DNA of 44,151 bases from an uncultured Lachnospiraceae bacterium (lineage in GTDB: Bacteria; Bacillota; Clostridia; Lachnospirales; Lachnospiraceae). The stretch covers positions 1 to 44,151 of the forward strand of contig CANQBX010000027.1 of NCBI GenBank assembly GCA_947589095.1, read 5' to 3'. The translations under genes were made by a program, and so were the position numbers. The notes under the pieces are model-generated. The model saw only the letters and a program-made list of their open reading frames with translations. It had not been told where the DNA came from and did not search any database. Shown here piece by piece: positions 28,007 to 35,602 of this stretch (position 1 is the stretch's first letter; every line of letters starts with the position of its first letter).

Positions 28007-28522
28007 TCATTGGTTCATTTGACTTATGGAACCATATTTTTGCAGCATTTCGTGATAATCCCCGCGAAAATGATAACTGAGCCCGTTTTTATTTTCACCA
28101 ATGATTTTCAGACCAAGATGCTCTAATATGCCATGCGCCTTGTGATTCTGTTTATCTGAGTATGCTTCAACCCAAAGCGTATCCGGCGGAATGATCTCAA
28201 ATAAATAAGAATACAACTGACGGAACAGACCTTTGCCCTGATAGCTTTTTTGAAATTGGATCTCACACATCATAAAGGTTGATGAATACAAAGAATACTC
28301 AAAATACCCGACGATTTCGGCAGCATGATAGATTAATACAATTCTGTATGTTTCATCTTGAATCGACGGCGTAACTGCGTTAAGCCAACAGTGAAGATCA
28401 TATTGATAATCATTTCCGGTTGGGGCGATCACGCTCATGTTGGAATGCAGTATCTGAAAAAGGATCGGTAAAACATTGTCTGCTTCATTTTTTTCAAGAA
28501 TACGAAACGATATCATATCCAT
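28007..28522 (-). CDS. GNAT family N-acetyltransferase
   Basis: A 171-residue enzyme of the GNAT fold, which moves an acetyl group from acetyl-CoA to an amine. The CoA-binding motif A is QKSYQGKGLFRQLYSYLFE (Q-x-x-G-x-G/A type), followed by LWVEAYSDKQNHKAHGILEH and LGLKIIGE, the usual end of the domain. The substrate is unknown. It overlaps the methyltransferase gene by 10 bases and is probably cotranscribed. Its stop codon directly abuts the membrane-protein remnant, marking one edge of a rearrangement. Confidence 0.85.
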   Translation of the reverse strand: MDMISFRILEKNEADNVLPILFQILHSNMSVIAPTGNDYQYDLHCWLNAVTPSIQDETYRIVLIYHAAEIVGYFEYSLYSSTFMMCEIQFQKSYQGKGLFRQLYSYLFEIIPPDTLWVEAYSDKQNHKAHGILEHLGLKIIGENKNGLSYHFRGDYHEMLQKYGSISQMNQ

Positions 28523-29337
28523 TGATCATCTACCTCCCTTTCCATCTTTTTCCTGACAATAAACGCCGTATATTTCAACCCGACGTCGACTCCATATCTG
28601 GAAGCGGCTACTCCCAATTCGTTGTCGTCAGCCTGTAAGCTGCGGTATTCAAAGACCTTTTCGTAAACGATCTCAAAGCCGTTATTGAGGAATCTGTCCT
28701 TCCAGGATGTCTGATTTTCGAGAAAAATACTCCATGGCTTACGGCCCCATTTTTCAAACAGGCCTAAAATCGCTCCGATATCTGCCCACTCGTTTTCCAC
28801 AGTGTAAAATACGCCGTCCGCAGCAAGCGTTCTCCGTATTTCCGACAGTGCCGAAGCATAACCGCTTTCGCCGCCGCGTGAGCTGGAAATGCCGATAAAG
28901 CTGCTGTATGCCTTAACGCTGTCCGTCTTAAACGGAATATCAAATATCGAAAACTGCGCAAAGCTCAGCTTATCGCATTCTTCGCCCGCGTCAAGATACT
29001 TCTTCCACTCACTTAAAACAAAGGGATTTGCGTCGGTCGCAAGGCAGGGAAATGCCGGGCTGAGCTGCCTGATCGACGGGATAAATCCCATTCCGGGGCC
29101 GCAGGCCAGATCAATTACATATTCCCTGCCGCCGAGCATATCCTCAAGCATATGCCGGGAAGCGCTGTTTTCCAAGAGCCTTTTGCTTTTCCATGAACGG
29201 GCGAATTCGCCGCTTCTCCATTTATCAAAATCACTTTTGTCAAAACAGTCTCCGTCGTTTTCATTTCCGAAATAATAAATGCCGTTTTCTTCCTTAGGAG
29301 GTTTGTTCGTAAAAATCTGTGCAAAAATACTTTCCAT
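28513..29337 (-). CDS. Class I SAM-dependent methyltransferase
   Basis: A 274-residue protein with motif I YVIDLACGPGMGFIPSI binding S-adenosylmethionine, motif II FPCLATDANPFVL, and a motif IV-like SFIGISSSRGGESGYA followed by LSEIRRTLAADGVFYTVENE. This is a complete class I methyltransferase core; the N-terminal 65 residues and C-terminal 70 residues are not assigned. The substrate cannot be read from the sequence. It follows a lipoprotein gene by 11 bases and overlaps the acetyltransferase gene. Confidence 0.85.
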   Translation of the reverse strand: MESIFAQIFTNKPPKEENGIYYFGNENDGDCFDKSDFDKWRSGEFARSWKSKRLLENSASRHMLEDMLGGREYVIDLACGPGMGFIPSIRQLSPAFPCLATDANPFVLSEWKKYLDAGEECDKLSFAQFSIFDIPFKTDSVKAYSSFIGISSSRGGESGYASALSEIRRTLAADGVFYTVENEWADIGAILGLFEKWGRKPWSIFLENQTSWKDRFLNNGFEIVYEKVFEYRSLQADDNELGVAASRYGVDVGLKYTAFIVRKKMEREVDDQWI

Positions 29338-29348
29338 CGGCCAAGCTT

Positions 29349-29900
29349 CTATCCTTCTGTTTTAATCTGAATCGTATCATCCAGAAATACCAGTTCTCCG
29401 GATTCAACCATCTCATCCTGCATATAAACCCGCTTTTCGACAACAAGGGAGTCCTTTTGCATATTGAAAACATAATCAAAATTACCACGGTCCGAAAGCT
29501 CGTAACTCGCGCCGCCGGCATAATCGTAGATAAGGATCCGGTTATCGATTATTCCTGAACCAAAGCTTATCGTTGAACAGATCTCCGGATTTCCGTCGCC
29601 GGTCAGGTCATAGAAATAGACGCTCCATATTGGCATTCCGGTATAAAGTATAGCTGTTTCTTCCTCAGTCACAGCTTCCAGATACTCATAATAGCAACGA
29701 AATGTAACTCCCGGAAATGCGTCCAGATGATACTCCCTGGCGTCGTCCGTAACAATTTCATCTCCGTTAAGGCAGTCAAACCATTTGATTACACGATCAG
29801 TGTTTGAGGGTTCACCGTTCTCAGATACAGGCGTTTTCTTACAAGCTGACAATGACATTGAAAGTGCGATACAAATCATGACGGCGGTGATCTTTCTCAT
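29349..29900 (-). CDS. Putative lipoprotein
   Basis: A 183-residue secreted protein. The signal peptide ends in the lipobox LSAC, so C20 would be lipidated and hold the protein on the outer face of the membrane. The rest has a calcium-loop-like DLTGDGNPEICS, seen in VCBS/FG-GAP-like beta proteins, followed by a small beta domain. No function assigned. AGGAG lies about 8 bases before the ATG. It lies 11 bases upstream of the methyltransferase and 20 bases downstream of another lipoprotein gene, in a four-gene run. Confidence 0.75.
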   Translation of the reverse strand: MRKITAVMICIALSMSLSACKKTPVSENGEPSNTDRVIKWFDCLNGDEIVTDDAREYHLDAFPGVTFRCYYEYLEAVTEEETAILYTGMPIWSVYFYDLTGDGNPEICSTISFGSGIIDNRILIYDYAGGASYELSDRGNFDYVFNMQKDSLVVEKRVYMQDEMVESGELVFLDDTIQIKTEG

Positions 29901-29919
29901 GGCATCTCCTCAGGTTTCT

Positions 29920-31128
29920 TCAATCAAACTTCGCGTATTCCGCCAGTTCATACGCCCTCTCACGGGTCAGCTCCGCCGCCTTGCTGTTCATCACCATACT
30001 CTGCATAGATCCGCCTTCGTATTCGGCGCCGGCTTCCTTAACCGCGGCTTCCTTCTCCGTGATCCAGGCCCGTTCTTCCACCGTCAGCTGGTCCATAAGC
30101 TCCGGATTCAGATTCGTCTTCATGATCCCCCAGATCACATTCAGCGTATCGTCCCAGAGCTGATAGATCTGTCCGGATATCTCGTTCATATCCATCTGCG
30201 ACGCCGCTTTCTGAAGTTCCGCTTCCAGATCCGCCGCCTGCTCCTCCGACGCGGCGATCTCCGCTGCGATCCGGTCATATACCGACGCGTACTCCTGATA
30301 CAGATAACTGGAAAATCCTTCGCCCTGGGCTTCATTATAAAGGCCATAGAACCCCAGGGTATCGCCCTGTATATCCCAGTGGACCCAGTTTACGTAATCC
30401 TCGGGCAGATCGGCAACCCGCGATTCCGGCAGGTACAGATAAAGATCCTTTGCGCCGTCCAGCCCATAGGCCTCCGTATAAATGTAATGGATCTGCTCCT
30501 CGGTGTTGATCTCCTCTCCGATTCCGTAAGGATACTCGATGGACTCGATCCGGAATACATACGTGGTCTCATTCACCCGCTCCGGCTCCGTAAACTTCCC
30601 GGAAAAGTCACAGTAATACAGGGTTCCGTTGGGATAACCTTCGCCCGTATCCCCCATATCCGCGTCCTGATAATGACCGTCGAAGGTTCCGTCCGCATGG
30701 ATATCCATCGCCGTGTACCAGGCCCCCGCGCCGCTGCTGAAATAGAACTCCCAGCCCGCCAGATCCGCGAATGGAAATGAAGCCGCATCCGCGGCGGCCG
30801 TCTGTCCGTCAGTTCCTGCCGAGGCATCGCCGTCAGCCGCCGGCTGCTGACCTTCCGAATCACTGGCAGAAGCATCCGCTGATACCGATTGTCCGTCAGA
30901 CTGTCCACCTTCCTGCGTCGCAGAACTGTCATCCGGACCATCATCCGAAGGCACCTGAGTATCTCCTTTCTCCTCCGCTGGCTGCTTCTTCTCATCCTCT
31001 TCATTCTGTGCCTGCGTCTCCACGCCTGTCAGTCCGGAGGACACCTCGATCCGTTCATAAGTATTTCCGCATCCAGCCAGACTTCCCAGAAGCAAAGTTC
31101 CCGCGATAATCGACAATATTTTTCTCAT
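29920..31128 (-). CDS. Lipoprotein with C-terminal LprI/DUF1311-like domain
   Basis: A 402-residue secreted protein. The lipobox LAGC (C20) follows a clear signal peptide. Residues ~25-115 are an acidic Ser/Asp/Gln/Ala-rich linker, typical for crossing the cell wall. Residues ~120-290 form an unassigned beta-rich domain. Residues ~300-395 (NEISGQIYQLWDDTLNVIWG, then LTVEERAWITEKEAAVKEAG) match the LprI/DUF1311 lysozyme-inhibitor-like domain. The open frame begins 24 codons earlier; GGAG 8 bases before the ATG at 31128 fits better. Possibly protects the wall against lysozyme; this is inference from the domain family. Confidence 0.8.
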   Translation of the reverse strand: MRKILSIIAGTLLLGSLAGCGNTYERIEVSSGLTGVETQAQNEEDEKKQPAEEKGDTQVPSDDGPDDSSATQEGGQSDGQSVSADASASDSEGQQPAADGDASAGTDGQTAAADAASFPFADLAGWEFYFSSGAGAWYTAMDIHADGTFDGHYQDADMGDTGEGYPNGTLYYCDFSGKFTEPERVNETTYVFRIESIEYPYGIGEEINTEEQIHYIYTEAYGLDGAKDLYLYLPESRVADLPEDYVNWVHWDIQGDTLGFYGLYNEAQGEGFSSYLYQEYASVYDRIAAEIAASEEQAADLEAELQKAASQMDMNEISGQIYQLWDDTLNVIWGIMKTNLNPELMDQLTVEERAWITEKEAAVKEAGAEYEGGSMQSMVMNSKAAELTRERAYELAEYAKFD

Positions 31129-31328
31129 AATTTTCTCCATTCCACCTGAACATTTCAAGCTGCCGGAACATCTCCTGTTCTGCCCTGACATTCTCCGCAA
31201 ATGTCAGGCAAATCGCAACTCTCTCTGGAACTATCATAGCATATTAACGGCAGAAAATTTTTTCTTTTTCCTTAAAATTTATCAAAACCTTCTGTATAAA
31301 AAGGAGCGGGGAAAACATGAAATTTATC

Positions 31329-31357
31329 TTGCGCATATTCGCTGATTATGTTAAGAT
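31329..31357 (+). promoter_or_regulatory. Promoter of the antisense RNA
   Basis: On the plus strand TTGCGC (31329-31334) and TAAGAT (31352-31357) are 17 bases apart. It faces the toxin gene and would start a short RNA near 31364. Confidence 0.55.
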
Positions 31358-31363
31358 ATAGAT

Positions 31364-31467
31364 AAGGGAAGCCATGAAAGCGGCTCTACCCAACACAATA
31401 TATGTTGCTTAGCGCCAGAGGCGCCAGCCGTCACTATTGGGAGTAGTGGCGGCTATTTCCTTTTCCC
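31364..31467 (+). ncRNA. Putative antisense RNA of a type I toxin-antitoxin locus
   Basis: A predicted transcript of about 100 bases, convergent with the holin-like toxin gene. It would overlap the toxin's 3' end and the stem region below it. It ends in a strong hairpin (31427-31436 with 31444-31453, 10 bases, one G-U pair, loop 7) followed by TATTTCCTTTTCCC. Inside are two smaller hairpins (CAACA/TGTTG and GCGCC/GGCGC). This is the layout of RatA-type antitoxin RNAs, which pair with the 3' end of the toxin mRNA. Its exact ends are estimates. Confidence 0.6.
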
Positions 31468-31545
31468 GAAGACCTGATAGCATAGGCCCACGAGGGCAAC
31501 CATAAGTACGCACAATTGGATCATATCCTGATACGTGACATACAT
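31453..31545 (-). CDS. Putative holin-like type I toxin
   Basis: A 30-residue peptide, too short for standard gene calls: MYVTYQDMIQL, then a hydrophobic stretch CVLMVALVGLCYQVF and a basic end GKRK. This is the shape of putative holin-like toxins (TxpA-like; PF16935 type), which insert in the membrane and are kept silent by an antisense RNA. GAAGGAAGGGGGG lies about 7 bases before the ATG, an unusually strong ribosome site, and the leader is full of hairpins that could hide it. It has its own promoter, and a convergent antisense transcript covers its end. Confidence 0.75.
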   Translation of the reverse strand: MYVTYQDMIQLCVLMVALVGLCYQVFGKRK

Positions 31546-31657
31546 GGCAATCCCCCCTTCCTTCGTGCCCGGAGGCATGCTGTCCGGAGGGCTGGAGATC
31601 CCTCCGGTGACCTGGAGGGCAGAGCCGCCTTTTGGCTCCGTGGTTTCCCACGTTCAC

Positions 31658-31686
31658 ATCATACCACATTTTCTCATTTTCAACAA
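31658..31686 (-). promoter_or_regulatory. Promoter of the holin-like toxin
   Basis: On the minus strand TTGTTG (31681-31686) and TATGAT (31658-31663) are 17 bases apart, with an extended -10 (TGGTATGAT). The leader to the start codon is about 105 bases and holds GAGCC/GGCTC and CCCTCC/GGAGGG stems. Confidence 0.65.
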
Positions 31687-31748
31687 GCGGCAAGTGCATG
31701 GCAGTTCCAAAAACGCAATCTTGTCGTATGAATAGCGTTCCTATCGGC

Positions 31749-33665
31749 TTACGTCGCCGCGAACTGGCTGTTATAAAGCCGGGCGTAGAACCCGCCCCGC
31801 GCCAGCAGTTCCTCGTGCTTCCCCTGCTCGACGATATGGCCGTCCCGCATGACCAGAATCACGTCCGCCTCGCGGATCGTGGACAGACGGTGGGCGACGA
31901 TGAAGCTGGTGCGCCCCTCCATCATCTTGGCAAATGCCTTCTGGATCCGGATCTCAGTCCGTGTATCGATGGAGGACGTGGCCTCGTCCAGGATCAGCAT
32001 CGGCGGCAGGCACAGCATCACGCGGGCGATACACAGCAGCTGCTTCTGCCCCTGGGACAGATTGCCGCCGTCCTCGGAGATCACCGTGTCGTAGCCTTGT
32101 GGCATACGCCGGATAAAGGAATGGGCGTGGGCCTCTTTCGCTGCCCGGATCACCTCTTCTTCCGTTGCGTCCGGCTTGCCGTAAGCGATATTTTCCCGGA
32201 TCGTGCCGGATTTGAGCCAGGTCTCCTGCAGAACCATACCATAATTGGCCCGCAGGCTCCGCCTGGTCATCCTGCGGATATCGTGGCCGTCCACCCGCAC
32301 CGCGCCGGAGTCCACGTCGTAGAACCGCATCAGCAGGTTGATGACCGTGCTCTTGCCGCAGCCGGTGGGACCGACGATGGCGATCCGCTGGCCGGGTTTC
32401 ACGTCCAGATTGAAATTCTCGATCAGTTTCACATCGTTCCGATAGGAAAAATACACATGGTCCATAGCCACGCTTCCATCCGCCTTCTGAAGTTCCACTG
32501 CGTCCGCAGGCTCCGGCGTAAGCGGCTCCTCGTCGATCAGCTCAAAGACCCGAGCGGCGGACGCAAGCGCGTTCTGCAGCTCCGTCACCACGCCGGAGAT
32601 CTCATTGAACGGCTTCGTGTACTGATTGGCGTAGCTTAGGAAAATGGACAGCTGCCCCACGGATAAGAGACCCCTCACCGCCGCCAGCGCGCCCGCGACG
32701 CCGACGCAGGCGTAGACCAGGCTGTTGACAAATCGGGTGCACGGATTGGTGATCGAGGAGAAGAAGGTGGCGCGCAGGCTGTAGCCCCGGAGCCGCTCAT
32801 TGATCTCCTCGAACTGCTTCTGGGCCTCATCCTCGTGGCCGAAAGCCTGGACGATCTTCTGGCTGCCCAGCATTTCGTCTACCAATGACGTCAATTCTCC
32901 TCTTGTCTCCGACTGCTTCCGGAACATAAAATAGGTCCTCTTCGCGATCTCGCTGGCCACCACAAGGGAAACCGGCGTCACGAAGACCACAACAATCGCG
33001 ATGCGGTAATTGATAACAAACATGAACCCCAGCGTCCCCAGGATCGTGATCACGCCGGTGAAGAGCTGCGTAAAGCCCATCAGAAGTCCCTCGGAGAACT
33101 GGTCGATGTCCGCGATAATGCGGCTGATCACATCCCCCGACGGATGGGAATCGATATAGCGCAGAGGCAGCACCTCCAGATGGTCAAACGCCTTCGTGCG
33201 GATATCCTTGACTACCTGATACGTGATCCGGTTATTGATATGGTTCATCAGCCACTGGGCGGCGCCGGTCACGGCGACGACCACCGCCATCCGGTACAGG
33301 ATGGTCTTGATACCGGCGAAATCTACATTGCCCGGCGCGATGATCCGGTCCACGGCGTCGCCTACCAGGATCGGCGCGTAGAGCGTGGCGGCCACAGTAA
33401 CGCCCGCCAGCAGGAGCGACACCAGAACCCACCATTTATAGTTGCCGATATAGGCAAGGACGCGTTTGATCGTGGAACGGTGCTGAAGAAGCTGAGCGGA
33501 CGCCTTGCTTTTGGCTGGCGTTTGCGCCTTTTCCGCGTCTGTCTTACTCACGGCCGGCTTCTGCGCTTTGGCCGCGCCGGTTTCTTTCTTAGACAGCTTC
33601 TGCGTCATGACCGCATCTGTTTCTTTCACAGTCGGCTTCTGTAATTGGTCGTTCTTCTCAGCCAT
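31749..33665 (-). CDS. Heterodimeric ABC exporter, canonical half
   Basis: A 638-residue exporter half: six membrane helices (~75-370) and an ATP-binding domain (~395-630). The nucleotide site is canonical: Walker A GPTGCGKST, signature LSQGQ, Walker B MLILDEATSSID with the catalytic Glu, and the switch His in FIVAHRLSTI. The first ~60 residues are a Lys/Ala/Thr-rich tail with an imperfect repeat (TQKLSKKET, AQKPAVSKTD, AQTPAKSK). Its start overlaps the end of the other half by 8 bases. Together they resemble BmrCD/LmrCD or TM287/288 multidrug and lipid exporters. The partner at 33658-35589 has the degenerate site. Confidence 0.93.
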   Translation of the reverse strand: MAEKNDQLQKPTVKETDAVMTQKLSKKETGAAKAQKPAVSKTDAEKAQTPAKSKASAQLLQHRSTIKRVLAYIGNYKWWVLVSLLLAGVTVAATLYAPILVGDAVDRIIAPGNVDFAGIKTILYRMAVVVAVTGAAQWLMNHINNRITYQVVKDIRTKAFDHLEVLPLRYIDSHPSGDVISRIIADIDQFSEGLLMGFTQLFTGVITILGTLGFMFVINYRIAIVVVFVTPVSLVVASEIAKRTYFMFRKQSETRGELTSLVDEMLGSQKIVQAFGHEDEAQKQFEEINERLRGYSLRATFFSSITNPCTRFVNSLVYACVGVAGALAAVRGLLSVGQLSIFLSYANQYTKPFNEISGVVTELQNALASAARVFELIDEEPLTPEPADAVELQKADGSVAMDHVYFSYRNDVKLIENFNLDVKPGQRIAIVGPTGCGKSTVINLLMRFYDVDSGAVRVDGHDIRRMTRRSLRANYGMVLQETWLKSGTIRENIAYGKPDATEEEVIRAAKEAHAHSFIRRMPQGYDTVISEDGGNLSQGQKQLLCIARVMLCLPPMLILDEATSSIDTRTEIRIQKAFAKMMEGRTSFIVAHRLSTIREADVILVMRDGHIVEQGKHEELLARGGFYARLYNSQFAAT

Positions 33666-35589
33666 GCGTCCTCACCTCCTTCTCCGACAGCTGGGACAGG
33701 CAAATCTCCCGGTAGACCTCGCAGGTATCAAAGAGTTCCTCATGCGTTCCCTGTCCCACCAGGCGTCCGTCGTCCAATACCAATATCTTATCTGCGTTCC
33801 GGATCGTAGTAGCCCGCTGCGACACCAGGAACACAGTCATATCCTTTGTATTCTCCCGAATCGCCTTCCGAAGCGCCGCGTCCGTCGCAAAATCCAGGGC
33901 CGACGCGCTGTCGTCCAGGATCAACAGCTCCGGCTGACGCACCAGGGCCCGGGCGATGGTCAGACGCTGCCGCTGACCGCCGGACAGGTTCCGGCCGCCC
34001 TGCTCCACAGGCAGATCCAGCCCCTGTTCTTTGGAATCCACGAACTCCCTGGCCTGAGCAATGTCAAGCGCCCGGTAAATCTCCTGGTCCGTGGCGTCCG
34101 CCTTGCCCCAGAGCATATTCTCACGGAGCGTTCCTTTGAAAAGCACGGCCTTCTGCGGCACCACGCCGATCTTGTCCCGCAGCTGCCCGACCGGATATTC
34201 GCGCACATCCGTGCCGTCGATCCGAACAGATCCTTTCGTCACATCATAGAAACGCGGGATCAGGTTCACCAGCGTCGATTTGCCGGAACCGGTACCGCCG
34301 ATGACGCCGATGGTCTGGCCGCTCATGGCGGTGAAGCTGATATCGGACAGAGACGCCTCCTGCGCGCCTGCGTAGCAGAAATCCATGTTGGTAAATTCTA
34401 CCTTCGGGACTGTTTTCGGTATCCGATCTGCGCCATAGCCCTCTGTCTGGTTCGCAACACGATTTTCCGCATGCGCTTCTGCATTTACGCCGAACTTGAC
34501 AACTGTATCTACAGATAACTTCCCAGCTTCTACCGAAGAGCTATCTGTCGCCGTTCTCCCCTCTGCATCTGTCTCAAAACGATCCGTATCTGACAGAACC
34601 TTTTCCGCTTCCGTCACGATCTTTCCATGGTTCTTCTCCGTGATACTCCCCTTCACATCAAACACCGTGCTGATGCGGTTGGCGCATGCCAGAGACTTGG
34701 AGATCGTAATGATCAGGTTCGCCAGCTTGACCAGTTCTACCAGGATCTGCGACATATAATTGACAAGCGCGACCACCTCGCCCTGGGTGATGATCCCCTC
34801 GTCCACCTCCCACGCGCCGGTCCAGACCAGCACGATCGTTGCGGCATTCACAATGATGTAAGTCGCCGGATTCATAAGCGCCGATACCTTTCCCACAAAG
34901 ACCTGGGAACGCACCAGCATATCATTTTCCTCGTCAAATTTCGTGATCTCATCCGGCTGCCGGTTAAAAGCGCGCACGACTCTCGCGCCCAGCAGGTTTT
35001 CACGGGTCGTCAGAAGCACCCGGTCCAGCTGCCTCTGTACCTTCTTATAGAGCGGCATGCTCACAAGCAGCACGCCAAACACCACCACCGAAAGCAAAGG
35101 GATCGCCACCACGAAGACCAGCGCCGCCCGGACGTTGACCGTAAACGCCATGACCATAGCGCCGAATACGATAAACGGCGACCGCAAAAACAGGCGGAGC
35201 ACCAGATTCACGCCGGACTGCACCTGATTGATGTCGCTGGTGATCCGCGTGATCAGCGTCGACGTCCCGATCGTATCGATCTCCCGATAGGACAGGCTGT
35301 TGATATGTTTAAACAGCTCGTTTCGCACCGCCGTCCCGAATCCTACCGCCGCCCTGGCGGAGAAATACTGGGCCGTCAGCGAGAAAGCCAGGCCCAGAAG
35401 GCCCAGAAGCACCAGCACGCCGCCCATTTTCAGGATCTGCGAAAGATCCCGGCTGCGGATACCCTCGTCGATGATCCGGGCCATCACAAGCGGCACCAGC
35501 AGATCGAAGGCGGCCTCCGTCATTTTCAGAAGCGGCGCCAGAATGCTTTCCAGCCTGTACTTTTTCAGATATTTCAGCAGTTTCCACAT
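33658..35589 (-). CDS. Heterodimeric ABC exporter, degenerate half
   Basis: A 643-residue exporter half with six membrane helices (~15-300) and an ATP-binding domain (~395-630). Walker A GGTGSGKST and signature LSGGQ are normal, but Walker B ends LLILDDSASALD (Asp in place of the catalytic Glu) and the switch His is Gln (FLVSQRATTI). Such a weakened site is typical of one half of asymmetric exporters, so the partner carries out ATP hydrolysis. Residues ~318-393 are an extra acidic linker between the two domains, low in conservation. The start follows the DUF6020 gene by 13 bases with a strong GGAGGAG. Confidence 0.93.
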   Translation of the reverse strand: MWKLLKYLKKYRLESILAPLLKMTEAAFDLLVPLVMARIIDEGIRSRDLSQILKMGGVLVLLGLLGLAFSLTAQYFSARAAVGFGTAVRNELFKHINSLSYREIDTIGTSTLITRITSDINQVQSGVNLVLRLFLRSPFIVFGAMVMAFTVNVRAALVFVVAIPLLSVVVFGVLLVSMPLYKKVQRQLDRVLLTTRENLLGARVVRAFNRQPDEITKFDEENDMLVRSQVFVGKVSALMNPATYIIVNAATIVLVWTGAWEVDEGIITQGEVVALVNYMSQILVELVKLANLIITISKSLACANRISTVFDVKGSITEKNHGKIVTEAEKVLSDTDRFETDAEGRTATDSSSVEAGKLSVDTVVKFGVNAEAHAENRVANQTEGYGADRIPKTVPKVEFTNMDFCYAGAQEASLSDISFTAMSGQTIGVIGGTGSGKSTLVNLIPRFYDVTKGSVRIDGTDVREYPVGQLRDKIGVVPQKAVLFKGTLRENMLWGKADATDQEIYRALDIAQAREFVDSKEQGLDLPVEQGGRNLSGGQRQRLTIARALVRQPELLILDDSASALDFATDAALRKAIRENTKDMTVFLVSQRATTIRNADKILVLDDGRLVGQGTHEELFDTCEVYREICLSQLSEKEVRTHG

Positions 35590-35602
35590 ATCTCCTCCTA
35601 TA

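Noticed and set aside
31409-31699. Minus-strand frame of 96 codons across the toxin region
   Set aside because: It is in another frame than the 30-residue toxin, has no motif, and crosses the toxin promoter and leader hairpins.
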